Shown here piece after piece: positions 1-12,660 of a stretch of DNA of 64,000 nt; within the stretch, counting starts at the first letter, position 1; each line of letters starts with the position of its first letter. Source of the stretch: Lepisosteus oculatus (Eukaryota > Chordata > Actinopteri > Semionotiformes > Lepisosteidae); NCBI RefSeq assembly GCF_040954835.1, contig NC_090718.1, positions 12,043,532-12,107,531 of the forward strand, given 5' to 3'. The position numbers and the translations under genes are program-made. The notes under the pieces are model-generated. The model was not told the DNA's origin and searched no databases. It saw only the letters and a list, made by a program, of their open reading frames with translations.

Positions 1-774
1 GTCTTGCAGATAAGCAAAGCTGCTTTTATTTCTCCTTTAAGAGATGAGGTGTCCCAGGGGATGTTACTGTCGAGTGTGGGGCTATCTATTGTAGACCTTT
101 TCCTTTGAACCAAGTACCTCTCCACTCCCGTCATTATCTGCTTGTTAATAATTGATCTTGTTTCCTGTAGCCTAGTGTCCGCTAATCCCCAGCACATTAG
201 AATCCTTTTATGCTAATGCTGCTGTGCTCGGCGCCCTCAGTCTCTAATAGAGCAACATCACCCTGATCAATGAGGGGATGCCAGTTATTGATGTCCATTT
301 GCTCGCCACTCCTGCTCACCCTTCAGCCTGGACTTTCAATGAGGAGGAGCTATCCTTTGGGTGAGATGTTAAATTGAGGTCCTGATTATTTGGGCACTAA
401 GGATGTCTTGGTACTGTTCACAAGAGTTCATAACATTCATGCTTAATTCAATTAATGAAATAATGTCTCACTTCTGTGTCTGATCTTCTGCATAACGGTG
501 CAGTTGGCACAGAATGGCTGCTACCTATCCTCCAATAGGTAAAGCACTTTGGGAAGTCATTGGACTTCTAACATGACAGCTCACTTTTCCTTAAAAACAA
601 TGAACAAAAAGTCAATGCAGCTCCTGAAGCTCAGACTTGACTGCCGTGAGAGTTCATCTCTTGTGATATAAAAATAATCAAGCACAATCCCTTTAGCTCT
701 GGGTTAGAGTGGTGCCTCCTTCTAGAGACTGAGCTCAGTGATACTGTGGGACAGCGCTTCTTCCTGGGTTTAAC

Positions 775-1014
775 GGGCAGTGCGGTGGCTGTGTGGCTAG
801 GGATCTGCCCTTGTGCCTGGAAGGTTGCCGGTTTATATCCCGCGGCTGGCAGAGGAATCCTACTCCATTGGGCCCCTGAGCAAGGCCCTTAACCCCAGCT
901 GCTCCAGGGGTGCTGTTTAACTAGGTAACCCTGCGCTCTGACCCCAGGCTTCTCTCCCTGTCTGTGTGTCTCATGGAGAGCAAGTTGGGGTATGCGAAAA
1001 GACAAATTCTTAAG
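775..1014 (+). repeat. tRNA-derived SINE with V-SINE-like core
   Basis: The head has a pol III A-box-like TGTGGCTAGGGATCTG and a B-box-like GGTTTATATCC. The body contains CCCCTGAGCAAGGCCCTTAA, resembling the conserved core of V-SINEs, a SINE superfamily of fishes and lampreys. A second copy lies at 61905-62195 on the - strand. Confidence 0.8.
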
Positions 1015-2261
1015 TCTTCCTCGTTATAGATGGATTAGGCCAATCCTGCTCATCCCACAGCCTGTCTATTCCAGCAATCCGGAGGATCGTCAGTGTTGCA
1101 AAACACTGACTGAAAAATAACCTAAACAAGTAGAGACAGATAGTAGACAAAATCAAAAGTCAAAATCAAAATCAATAGATCAAAATCATTATTAATGTTT
1201 TTTTATCAGTGAACTGCACCACATTTTGCATAAAAGAAACTGAAAAGTTAGGATGCCTGAGCAACAGCTATTTAACACTGCAGCTGCGCTATTTAACACA
1301 CACAGTGTAAATTATCCTTTTGTGATGCAGATGTAGATGTACTACAGTTAATAAGTTTGTGCTCTTGGTTTTTCGTTGACCATTTGCACAACTGAAGGGG
1401 CTGTTCATGCCGCAAGTATAATGACAAGTATGACAGAAAATTGTGCACTTGGCACAATGTGAATTGCATCCATGCCTCACATAGGCATTTAGACCTGTGC
1501 AGAAAGTCTAATTGATACATAATTGAGACGAAAACTGCTGTGATCTCGACCCTCATCTTACGATCTCTATATTTAAAAAAAGCTTATTGATATATCAACA
1601 TTATTTTAATAGGCATTACCACATGGCAAACTCTTTCTTCACTGTAGGTAGGGAAGATTAACGAAATAACCTAGGAGGTTCCTTTTTTTACAACACACAT
1701 AAAGCCAACTAAGACTTGTAAGATATGTGGAAAGGAGAATCCAAAGGATACTCTCGGCTTTGACACTCATGCTCAGGTACACCCAACCAGCAGCACGAAA
1801 CACACAGCCAGACTAAACCTATGTAATATAGCCCCTTGGTGTGGTTCCACAGAACTTGGATCTGTGGTTCTGGGGTCCTGTTGCATGAGGAATGTGACCA
1901 TTTCTTGTCTTTATCTGGGTGAAAGATGGTTTCTGTTTTCCCTAGGCTTCCCTGACGTCACTATTCCAGCCATTACAGATTTCTTTTACAGCGCCAGGCT
2001 GGAGTTATTGCCTTTCACTGATTAAGGCCTTTTAAAGGTTTGTATGTATCTATAGTGGATGACCTGGAGCTAAAAGAATGTGCTGCTCTGCAAAGTTAGC
2101 TCTTTGTAGTGAAACCGACCACCTCAGAATGGCATCATTCAAATATACTGTAACGCATACGGCCGACATTGCAGGTTGTGAGAGCTGGCTTACCAGCGCA
2201 GTGACGTCACTGCCCTTCCCTGTGGATATCAGGGACAGCAGCCATTGGGGTGTAGGGAGAT

Positions 2262-2412
2262 TTCCCTTTAGCTCAACTGGCTGGGTCCCTGTTGAGTGAT
2301 TCCGGAGGCCTGGGTTCGAGTCCCCAACAGTGGGGGGCCAACCTGAGGTGGCATCGGCAAGGGTGCATACCCACGTGAACCTGAGAGCGCTACAATATAT
2401 TTTCTCTGGCAT
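2262..2412 (+). repeat. tRNA-derived SINE fragment
   Basis: A-box TAGCTCAACTGG and a perfect B-box GGTTCGAGTCC at tRNA-like spacing (2277-2323). Flanks do not fold into an obvious acceptor stem, so it is read as a SINE head rather than a tRNA gene. Confidence 0.5.
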
Positions 2413-2689
2413 TTTTTAGCCACAGTGCTCCTCTGTTTGTTCCTAATCCTTCACAATAACAGCACAGGAGAATAACATTGGCCCGTTTCCCGTACAACTG
2501 CATGGACCAAGGCTGGAAGCAGCTCACGGGGCGGTGGCCAGATCCAGGTGATCAGTCAGCAATGCATCAGGGCCAAGGAAGATGTTTCAGTCTACATCTA
2601 CACTGACGGACTGGAAGTTAAAGGAGTAACCTGAGACAGTGCAGTTCAATACTCTTTTTATCCAGTACATTTTTTTAACTTTATTATTT

Positions 2690-2771
2690 TCATAAATGCC
2701 ACTGGGCTTATAGTATCACACAGCCTGTGATGAGAGGAGGTGGATTCTGTGATGGAAAACAAAGTCATTTA
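2690..2771 (+). repeat. Diverged duplicated segment, copy 1
   Basis: About 80 bp (AAATGCCACTGGGCTTATAG ... GGAAAACAAAGTCATTTAC) that recurs at 4470-4551 with moderate divergence. Unclassified dispersed repeat. Confidence 0.55.
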
Positions 2772-3389
2772 CGTCGAAATGATCAGATTTTCTTTGCTTT
2801 ATTACGCAATCTGTTTTGTTTATCTACTTATCAGGTTGATTGTGGGCAGCTGCAAGTCACCATGGATAAGGTCTCCTTATCATAATACAGAACATAAATA
2901 ACAAAATAATGCTGATTGGGAACATGAAAACATTTGTTTTGTACCTTTATGTGGCTCCCCCATGATCCTGTCCCCTTGCTACACCCCGTGGTCGAAAGGG
3001 GGGTCGGGTGGAAGTTGCACAATGCTGCCTCAGGGGTCCCGAGTCAAGCAACAGGTGGCAGAGAGCAAGTCCTGCCAAAGCTGTGCCACACGATTTATTA
3101 GCAGAGCAGATGAGCCGAGCACAAATCCTTCAGAGTCGGGAGTAGGATTTTTTAACCCCTGAGTAAACGTTACACTGCTGGTGGCTGACGTTTGTCCCTG
3201 TGTGGGTTCAGCTGGGGGTCACCAGCTCATAGTGTTGGAGAGCGTGGGCACGCTATGGCATTTCAGCGCTGACAAGCAGCTGTCAGTGCGTTTAAAATGC
3301 TCAGCTCGTTGTAGGAAGGAAGGGTGGAGTGTGGGATAGGCTGACGGCAAAGGTAGATGTCAGTGCTGGTGTAACCTAAGGCACACTTC

Positions 3390-3582
3390 TTCAGCAAATC
3401 CATCCTTTTCCTAAGTGCTTTATCAAATACAGGGTCACAGGGGAGCCGGAGACTATCCCAGGAAGCAACAGGCCCAAAGCAGGAAACAGCCTGGAAAGTC
3501 CATTGCAGGACACAAATACTCACACCAGGGCCTATTTTCCCAGAAGCCAATTAACCTCTGTGCCACTGTGCTACCCTCTGAA
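3390..3582 (-). repeat. Dispersed fish SINE copy (GGTAGCACA family)
   Basis: On the - strand it reads GGTAGCACAGTGGCACAGAG near its head, GGCCCTGGTGTGAGTATTTG in the body and a GGCTCCCCTGTGACCCTGTA tail, matching the family at 12313-12660 in opposite orientation. Confidence 0.7.
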
Positions 3583-4469
3583 GCAAACAATCACCAGAAA
3601 TACTTCACAGAAATACCTAACCTCTTTGCCTTTTAACCCCTGTTCAGTTTCATTTCCTGCACCTGAAACATGCTTTATATTAAGCGGAACTGAGGTCCTG
3701 AAATTTGCAGCTACGTATGAGCAAGATATGCAAACCAAAATTATCTTTTCTTTTAAGTTCCGCTCATCAACACCATTATATTCTGTCGTTCGATTAGTCC
3801 CTTCAAACGGTTACAGATGCTTTAAGTAAAGTGAAATCAGATGTTTTCACCTGGAAGGGAAATGTTTTGAAAGTCCACCCTGTAAAATTGGCACTTCCTG
3901 CAGATCAGGCCTTAGTCACCTCAGCAGAGCTAAAAATGGCTCTTCTGTCAGCTGAGAGACAGAGCCAGGGCTGCAGTTTAGTGTGTGAAGATTGAAGCAC
4001 TCTTCCTGGCCTGGCTTCACAGAAACACTCTCCACACACCCTGAGCCATCAGTGGCCCTCAGTGGTCTGTCTACAGCAAGGGATCATTGGTGAATCGGCA
4101 GAATGCAATTTATATATGTGCACGTGCTTATGGATCAATACTATATATACCGTATGTATCAGTATCGTTAATCTTGTGATAAAAACGTTCACCCTTAATT
4201 CCTTAATAAATGTTAACATTTTGAAGACTCGGATGAAAGTGCCTACTGTCATTGACGATTAAGTTTTTGATTAACAGGGTTACCCTGCCGAAGAGCCAGG
4301 CTTCAAGTCCTCTAATAATATAACTTAATTCCCTGATAAACAATGGAAAATGGCTCAGAAAAGCTTACATGTGCTTTAAATGGCCTTTAATTGAATCAGC
4401 CTCCATGTGGGAGCATGCGATACATCCAAATAAGAAGGCAAGAGCAGGCAGATTTCAAACTTTCTTTTT

Positions 4470-4551
4470 GATAAATGGCATTGGGCTCGAAGTATCACAT
4501 AACCACTGACAAGAGCAGCTGAATCCTGGACTGGAAAACAAAGTCGTTTGT
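4470..4551 (+). repeat. Diverged duplicated segment, copy 2
   Basis: Counterpart of 2690-2771: AAATGGCATTGGGCTCGAAG ... GGAAAACAAAGTCGTTTG. Confidence 0.55.
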
Positions 4552-5045
4552 TTTTTTTCTACTTTATTGGCTCACAAACTGAAACTAATTGCAGCATCAG
4601 TTCTAAATAATAATTATGAAAAACCGAGCATTGAGTAATGTGGGTTTAGTTATATTAAGTGGTATTTAAACTGCTCAAGATCGCTTGTAAATGAAGGAAT
4701 GCTACATTAAGAATGACTCGTCTGGCTGCCTGGATAGTTATTGCTGCAGTGCTGTGAATCATTAGAGTTCCAGGTGCACCAAAAATGGAATGAAAGCCTG
4801 CCTGAAAGACTTTATCATGCAGACTAAAGCAATTACTCCTAAAGAATGCCATGCAGCTTCTATCTTTAGTGCAACATGTTGCATACTTTGTGTGAGATCC
4901 CACATTTTCCCAGTGTGTCCCATATATCTGAAGGAAGTCAATATCTTTGCTATGCAGGCACTTTCAAGGAGATGATCGCAACTGACACTCCCAAACACCC
5001 ACGGAATTTGCCATTAACACAGGGAGCCACTCTAGACTCTATCTT

Positions 5046-5204
5046 GGAAATATGGGAAAGGGAATTTCACATAGCCTTAATGAGTTCGTAATAAATTACA
5101 AGCTGGTTTTGCGGTTCCAATAGTGTCCGTTAAAATTAGAATAATTTGTTCGTTTTTATAAGACTGTAAAATGGGAATGCGACCTTAGATCCAAGATTTC
5201 TGTG
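5046..5204 (+). repeat. Direct repeat of about 158 bp, copy 1
   Basis: GAATTTCACATAGCCTTAAT through CCTTAGATCCAAGATTTCTG recurs at 6641-6801 with roughly ten mismatches by eye. Unclassified. Confidence 0.85.
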
Positions 5205-5424
5205 AATAAAAACCTTAGCCAAACATCATAGACATTCTGGCATAGGTTTTTTTCTGTAACACTACAGAATAGTGCAGAATTATGGATGATTATACAGTAT
5301 GCAGACCTTTCAGTCAAAGAAAACACAACAGCCTTTAAATATATTTTCTTAGACCAAAATCACTAAAGTTCCAACAACATAGGCGAACAGGGGTGAGAAA
5401 TTCTGAACAGCTGCTTAAATTATG

Positions 5425-5600
5425 TATAGCAGGAGTGGCCAACTCTCGTCCTGGAGAGCCACAGTTTAGCAGGTCTTACAGCTCACCCTTAACTCATCAG
5501 TTCTGTAAGATGTGGAACACATGTGGGTTCGCATCAATTTATTCAGAACTGAGTCAGTATTCAGGTTCAGTGACATCAGGAATAGCCAGCTGTGGCTCTC
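5425..5600. repeat. Possible dispersed repeat (GTGGCCAACTC type)
   Basis: GGAGTGGCCAACTCTCGTCC and GGAGAGCCACAG resemble a very common fish interspersed repeat. Assignment is by memory of the pattern only. Confidence 0.35.
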
Positions 5601-5759
5601 GAGACTTACAGTGTATTGCAACTTAATGACTTGAGCAAGTCATCTATTTAAGGGGTCATAAATTATCCAAAGACTTTACAAAGAGCTGATCGAAGAGCGA
5701 CCCATTAAACCTGTGGGATTGTGGTTATTGTTTGAATAAGACTAGGACTAGGACTAGGA

Positions 5760-5975
5760 ATAAGAATAAGAATTCCTTGCACTTATATAACACGTTTCTG
5801 GACTCCACTCAAAGCGCTTTCCAGGTAATGGGGATCCCCACTACCACCACCAATGTGCAGCCCCACCTGGATGATGCGACGGCAGCCATAGTGCGCCAGT
5901 ACGCTCACCACACACCAGCGATCAGTGGGGAAGAGAACAGAGTGATGAAGCCAGTTCATAGATGGGGAATTATTT
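5760..5975 (-). repeat. gcgctatataag-tail dispersed repeat, copy 1
   Basis: Shares AAGCGCTTTCCAGGTAATGG and GCAGCCCCACCTGGATGATG with five other copies in this window. A degenerate AATAAG/GACTAG simple repeat abuts its tail end (5735-5772). Confidence 0.8.
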
Positions 5976-6640
5976 TGCACAATTATGTGAAAATCTGAGT
6001 CATAATGGCTCAAAAGTTTGTAAAACCTCATATTGCACAGCTTGCAGAATACAGAACAAAAGAAATCTGGAGTAGGATCAGTTGAGCGATCAATTAAATT
6101 GCAGCATCAAAGTACATCGAAAAAAATCCTCAGATCAATGCCCAGCCTGGACGAGCTGGACACTTGGGAAGTGTCCTGAACTCGATCAGTGAACCTCCTG
6201 TGCCACAAGCAAGGGAAAGGTCTGTCTGCAGTGACCTCGGAATTCCTGGAGTAGCGACAATTCCATGACTGGGAGTTTTGTAAACAGAGCCAGCATCCGG
6301 CAGGGGTGAGGTATTGGAGACAGGTGCTGCCACCAGAAAACAAAACAAAAAACCCCACACCTGTGGAATTGGAGAAGGGGTTAGTCTGCCTCCTGTGTGT
6401 TCCCCGCTGAGGTCACTGTCAAGCACCTCGGATCGCAAATCACCTGACAAATGGCCCTGCCAAGCCCCCCCAGCTGTCCTCTCCGTTATTTCAGAAGCTC
6501 AGGCCAGTCTTGGGTTACTATGACGGGGGTGTTAGTGATAAGCCTTGGCCATATGACCTCAGGATCCTAAGGATTAACCCGGCATGCTTGTAGTTTCACA
6601 GAGCTGAATGCCATGTCCGCGCAAGGCCGAGAAGCAGTGT

Positions 6641-6801
6641 GAAAATATGGGACAGGGAATTTCACATAGCCTTAATGAGTTCATAATAAATTACAAGCTG
6701 GTTTTGCAGTTCCAATAGTGTCTGTTAAAATTAGAATAATTTGTAAGTGTTTATAGGACTGTAAAATGGGAATTCGACCTTAGATCCAAGATTTCTGTGG
6801 A
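6641..6801 (+). repeat. Direct repeat of about 158 bp, copy 2
   Basis: Counterpart of 5046-5204, in the same orientation, 1.6 kb apart. Confidence 0.85.
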
Positions 6802-9800
6802 AATTTGAAAAACTGAAATTTAACAGCAGCTACAATCCAGGTTTTGGATGTATGATAACTATGTACATCATTTTGCAGATTAGTTGCAGGAAAATGGGCC
6901 AATATTCAATATGCAATGGCACTGTCATTGCAATGTGACATTGCAGTCACAGTCAGTTTCCTTCGGCTGTTTCTTGAGGTACAAGGGAAGTCTCTTGCCC
7001 TTTTTCCATCACAAAATTGTCATTCCTACTATGGAACACCAGAATAAAATATTAATACTGGAAAATATAAAGCATGTGACTAAAGGCATCTCACTGGTGT
7101 TTTACTCCACATTAAAAGGTACCTTTACCAGATGTTGCCCCACTTCCAGCTGTGTAGTGAATACTGATCGGCCCTGGCCAGCTCCCAGCACAGCGCCTGG
7201 GCTGATAAAAGAGGAGCCTGAACGCACTTTTCCCTCTGGCCATTGCTCTTGAAGCAGAATTCATTCTCTGTCTGCTTCCAGCTGAGTCACCAACTGATTT
7301 CACCGATTGTGTAAAGTTGAAAGGAGCGCTCTTCATTACCGCACAGGCCAGGCTCCACTGAAGTGGCCCGTTCGGGCCCCTGTAGATCCAATTAAATGAA
7401 ACGTTGAAGGACCGACATATTTCGAACTGTGCTAGTGCACGGCAGCAGTTAACACCGGGGCCCTGCTTGTTAGCGTGAGAGGATACACCTGTGTTTGCTC
7501 CATTATTCTCTTTGAGGGGGCGTCATGGGGTTTTAGGATAGGAAAATCTTGCGCCAAGCTGCCTATCCTAAATATACAGTGGCACAGAAGTGTCTGCATG
7601 TCTGCGTGTAATTACTGAGGTTCCCTTTGACAGAAGTGTTCTGCTAGCAGACACTCTATTAATAATATGATTAAAGGCAGACTTCAGATATGTTGGTTTT
7701 CCTTATTCTAATCAATAATTAAACAACCCAGAAGGCATGCACTGTATTTAAATATAGATGGTGCACTGAATCCAGATTTAAATTGGGATTCTAAATTGGC
7801 TAGTTAAATATTTGGATTTCCAAGAGGTGCCTGTGCTTGGGAAGTTCAATCCCCTTGTCTCTGCCACTCATTGTAGAGATCAAATCTCACCCACTGTGCC
7901 TAAAGCAGAAGGTCCAGCTCTTTTAGTTTTGTGCTGCTTTGTTACAACTGCTAGAACTGCAGAGGTTGTGATGCATAGCAGTCACTTTTGGCTTAGAATC
8001 GTTTTCCTGCGCTCCAAAATTTTTAAAAAAGCAATCAGCCTTTTAAACAGACGGTAGACATGCCTTTATTCACAAGCACATCTGACCCTTTGAAATAACT
8101 CGAAGGTGTGCGAGGGCGTGGTAAATATCTCGCAGAGCAGCTGTATAAATCATCAAGTGTTCTGGGGTGTGGATGCGTCTGATTTTCCGGGCCTGAGCAG
8201 TTGTCTCTGACCTTTTCCACCCTGCTTCCTGAACATGTGTCCCCGTCTGTGAGTTCTCTGTGTCCCCGGAAAACCAAATGGGCAAACAGCAACAGCAGCG
8301 CCCTTAGAATTCCTCATGTCGTCAAATCTTCCCCACCTGGCGCCCCGGCCTCCCCCAGTTTCTGTTCTCTTGCTCAGCCCCTGTGGGGTTGTTCTCTGGC
8401 AATCGCGGTCTTCAGACAAGGCAAGCTTTTGTTCCAGCAAGCAGCCTTGTCATGAGAGCTGACGTTAAGCAGGGGTACTATTTATAGTCTAGTAATTACA
8501 CAAGTAAATGTCTGATAGACAGGCTTTTTTCGTCTTGTGACCTTTTTCCTATTAAGGTCAAATGTATCTCCCTTCTGTGTTTTATCTCTGTGTTATTACG
8601 AAGGGTTTCGTCTTGAACTTTTCATTTTGGGGGTCTGACATATACTCTAGATCGTATCCCTGTCATGTCCCCCCCCCCGTTTCTCCTGAGGGGCTATTTT
8701 ACGTCTGTAGCAGAATTGTCTCTGGTATCTTTTCCATTTTTTGTAATGAAACAGCGGGAACAAAAAAAAAATCAGCTCATTTCGCAGCGCCAGAATCGAG
8801 AGTCCAAGGAAAACACACGAGCCCTCCTGAATGAACTTCAAGGGTGTTTATTCCACTTTTGTAAACTTAAGCCCGTGCGTTTTCCCATTGTATGAAAAAT
8901 GATTCTGTTTGTGCTTGAAGAGGTATGGGCTGACTCACGAATCCCACACAGTGACTCCTGGTTGCTATGTTTGACTTCTGCAGCAATAATTCAAGGCCTT
9001 GCTGTCAAGCAAAGAACTTCTATTAGACCCAATACTAACAATCATCTGCACCAGCAGCCCACCAGTCTGACTGAGAACTGTGGAGCTCTCGTTCTATGGG
9101 CAGGTTTGACACTCCCTTCAGAGTCTGGTCAATCAAAGAAAAGCTTAAAATAAGCAACTTACTGTTGTCTTATAGTATCGTTCAAGACAATTGTGAAACA
9201 CAATCTGGTCAATGTTGGGAGTGTTTACCAAATTTGTTGTCCCATCTTTCAAACAGAAAGAGCTGTTTTGCACTAAAAGAGACTGTAATTCACTTCACAC
9301 TTAAGAATGGTGCGCAGTATACTTAACCTCTGAAACTCTGCAATCACAGGAACACCACATGACAGTTGGTGTTACAGAGCTCACACACACTTTCTCCTTG
9401 AAAAACTACGAGAGTAAACATGTTTTTGTGTGGCATAACCTACAGCAACCAGAAAAACAGTAAACCTTTTCAATTTGTTTTCTTGCTTGAACAATTTCTA
9501 TATTGTATTTTTCTGCGAAAAGGAATGAGGTCAATCCTGCTGTTGATTCATTGTTCTAAAAGCAACTGTTTTATTCTTAAATAGTGTCCTTATTCCATCA
9601 CATGGTGTGAACGAACATTTCAATTGTGGGTAATAACAGAAAGAGACAAACATAATCTAATTAAGGGTTCTAATCAGTGCCGTTAGAAGGAGTGGCAATA
9701 AGCTACAGATCAAAGAGTAAAAAACCCTAGAAAGAAAGTTTACTATGGTATAGCATGATAAAAGTAGGGTTAAGTGCATTAAAGCTCAGGAAGATTATAG

Positions 9801-9949
9801 TAAAATCACAGTAAAACAACAGAAAGCAGAACAAATGCACTGTATGAATGTGGTAAGGTAACTGTAAAATGGTGACAAAGACACTCAAACCTACCACAGC
9901 GAGGCTCCATATGGGAAATTGGAAAAATGCCAGAGGAGTAGCAGGAGCG

Positions 9950-10330
9950 TTCCCAGCCATCTCCCGGTGTGTCCGTGCGGTTGTTTCAGCCGGCTCCCTG
10001 CTTGTCAAGGGGAGTCGAGCCTCTCGTTCACGTTCTCAGCGAGCGGAGCTCTTTGAAGGATTTGCACGCCTTTGGTGCCGGGTGATTGAGCAGAAAAGCC
10101 ATTTCCTCGCCCCGTTCTTCCGGAGACAGGACTCCCTCGGAGCCAGAGAAGACGTTGCCCGCGAACTGGGGATTTGTGCCACTTCACAGCAGCCCAAATC
10201 CTTTAAAGCCCGGCAGGTCACCGGGGTCAGGTTCAGATCTCCAAACTTTCTACCGCGCAGCTTTGCAAGTCTGGCTGGTGCAGTGGGGTTTGCCCTCCCC
10301 AGCACTTTGAAGCGAGATTGCCAATAGATA
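9950..10330. other. Small CpG-enriched patch with no recognised gene
   Basis: CpG density rises here relative to flanks (gtccgtgcgg, gagcggagct, gccgggtgattg). Open frames exist on both strands, but none resembles a known protein and no clear splice sites frame them. It may be a minor island, an alternative upstream promoter or an old repeat. Confidence 0.25.
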
Positions 10331-10389
10331 CCAGGCACTGGAGTGTACTGTACTGGAGTGTACTGGGTGCCTAGTGTCCATAGCTTTGG

Positions 10390-10840
10390 CCTGTTTCTCT
10401 GTCTTGTCCATGCTACGGCTCACCTGTGTGCTTCCTTTGGCTCTCCTTCACCCACTTGAGCTCATTCTTTGCCGCAGCTTGAGGACATCCGAAACCAAGC
10501 TCCGTTGTTCTCGAAAATAAGCGTTTGACATTAACGTCTATAAAATCAGAGGAAGGCACTGCATCTTCATCTGGAGCTGGGGCCTGAAAGGAGTTTCCTC
10601 CTTCTTTGGTGGGAAAGGACGTTTAAGAAAAAGTTGGCATTTCAGTTTCCTGGGCGAAACCAACAGTTAGTGCCATATGATAGAACAAGTAAAGGTTAAT
10701 TCCGCAGTGAAAAGCCAAACAGCGAAACACAATGTTGTAGCTGCTGAGCTCTCTTGCCTTTGGCTGCCTTCACTCACTTGGGTTTAGGCTTTTCAGCCCC
10801 TTGAGGGCATCAGAAACCAAGCTACTGTTGTTCACAGGTC
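10390..10840 (+). repeat. Imperfect internal duplication
   Basis: A segment with CCTTTGGCTCTCCTTCACCC and GAAACCAAGCTCCGTTGTTC (10430-10510) recurs in altered form at 10755-10832 (CCTTTGGCTGCCTTCACTCA, GAAACCAAGCTACTGTTGTT). Confidence 0.55.
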
Positions 10841-11017
10841 ACACCTGAAGAAGGCTCAACAGCCAATGGGATTGCATTTCTACTTTAGCTTTTCAGCTTG
10901 GAATGAACCTTACCTGTTCCTTTGCCGGCAACACATGCAGTTGCAGCTACTTTAACTTCTTCAATGCTGTATGATTACAGGTAAAGACTTAATACAAGAA
11001 ATAACCATACTTTGGCT

Positions 11018-11094
11018 AAGGTATCTGAAGATCTAATAATCTTGTAGGCTCTTGTAGATCTTGTAGGCTAAGGTATCTGAAGATCTAATAACCC
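11018..11094 (+). repeat. Short local duplication
   Basis: GGTATCTGAAGATCTAATAA occurs at 11020 and again at 11072, separated by two TCTTGTAGGCT units. Confidence 0.7.
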
Positions 11095-11699
11095 TATTAG
11101 GTTTCCTGAAAATCCCAATTTAACCCCTTGGAGAGAGTGAGGTAAGCAGAGACTGCTCAATTTTGCCACTAGCTATGGGACAGTGACAGTAGGGGGCACT
11201 CATTCTTGAGTGACCCTGCAAGAGTGCCCTAAACTCTGCAGCGTGGACATGGCAAAATCTTGTGAATAGTCTTTCTCTGGAGACATCAACAGAGATCTGA
11301 AACCAGGAGCTCACCAGATTCCACTCACTTAGGCAGAACCCGGCATCGATTCAAACCCAGAGGCATAATCTCTGGCTTGGAGGTTTTTTGGGAATGAAGA
11401 AGGAAGATTACCATGATAAAATGTCTTGCGTGAATAAGAAATATTTCTGCGGCATTTTCTGATGGGACGATTTTCCCCACTACGGGGGTGATGTTGTCTT
11501 CCATAAAAGAAAACATGGGGAAGGACATTCTACAGATTCTGCAGAAGCTTAGCAGAGCCTTCTGATCATGGGATCCAGAGGGAGTTGAAGTTGGGAGGTA
11601 ATTATATCCAGGCAGGGTGGATAAAGGGGGGTGGGGGTGCTGTCAGTTGCGTGAGCCAAAAACATAGAAACACCTGCTCCTTTTTTTACAGCTATCAGA

Positions 11700-11985
11700 G
11701 GAGCAGAGACGCCTGCCTAATAAACATTTCACTGTGCAAAACCTTGATGAAACCACCGGGAAGTCCAGCAGAGCACACTTCGTAGAAAGAATCAACAGGG
11801 AGACGCAAACGGAAACTACATGGAAGAGCTTTTCAGATAAAAACCAGCGGCACGTCTTTACAAACCCCTCACAGAGGGCGGTGGCGGCCTGGAACAAGCT
11901 ACCACAACATGTTGCTGCAGCCCGTATCCTGACTTCTTCCATGAAACAGCTGGATGAGGTCGTCAGGTCAATTAGCGACTGACTT
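11700..11985 (+). mobile_element. LINE reverse-transcriptase C-terminal remnant (probable)
   Basis: One frame reads NPSQRAVAAWNKLPQHVAAA followed by SSMKQLDEVV and a stop, resembling the AWN-LP end of CR1/L2-type LINE proteins. Frameshifted upstream; inactive. Confidence 0.4.
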
Positions 11986-12312
11986 CCAAGTGGGCAAGGT
12001 GCTTTGGAAACGAGGCTCCTGTCATTAGAAGCCTTATTAATGGTAACTTTACAAATAAGCAGGGTAAAGTGGATCTTAAGCACAATAAAACAGGGTAATT
12101 GAGCAGTGTAAAAGAAAATAAAGGGAGCCATAAAGTCGGCCTGCATACTTACAGAGGGAATCGTCAGTCAGGGGTAATACTGCAGCTCACTCTTTTCCTG
12201 CGCCAGGGCACACCCTCCCACACACAGTCTCACTCTAGCCTGTAGCTGCAGCTGGATCCTTAATTAACCCTCTCTGGGAACATAGATTAGGCTTTGAAGG
12301 GTTCAAAGACAG

Positions 12313-12660
12313 GTTGGCATGGTAGCACATTCGTTGGCATTGCTGTCTTGCACAGCTAGGGCTCTGGGCTCAATTTCTGGGGTGCTGCTATCTGTGTGGT
12401 AGGGTTTGTACGTTCTTCCCCATATTTGCGTGGGCTTCCTCTGGGCGCTCCAGTCCAAAGATGTACCGGTGGGTTAACTGGCTTCTGGCAAAACTGGCCC
12501 TGGTGTGAGTGTGTGCCTCTGTGCTTGTGTCTGTGTGTGTTCTGTGCTGGGCTGGTGTTCTATCCCTGCTTTTCACCTGTTGCTTGCTGGGATAGGCTTC
12601 AGCTCCCCAGCAACCCTTTACTGGATATACAGTATATGGTTAGAAAGTGGTTGGAAGATA
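12313..12660 (+). repeat. Dispersed fish SINE copy (GGTAGCACA family)
   Basis: Starts GGCATGGTAGCACATTCG, continues GTTTGTACGTTCTTCCCC, CCAGTCCAAAGATGTACC and GGCCCTGGTGTGAGTGTGTG, and ends with GGGATAGGCTTCAGCTCCCC followed by a GTTAGAAAGTGGTTGGAAG tail. It is diverged, so old. Confidence 0.75.

Noticed and set aside
2262..2345. A tRNA gene
   Set aside because: Good A and B boxes but no acceptor-stem pairing seen; it fits a SINE head better.
9869..10327. 152-codon + strand frame in a CpG-enriched patch
   Set aside because: Composition alone can explain it; no known family, and an overlapping frame exists on the other strand.
10403..10510. ATG followed by a hydrophobic run (MLRLTCVLPLALLHPLELIL) as a signal peptide
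   Set aside because: The segment is part of an imperfect duplication (10430/10755), lacks a suitable donor and runs into a stop.
11643..12146. 167-codon - strand frame
   Set aside because: Overlaps and is antisense to the LINE-like remnant; no domain recognised.
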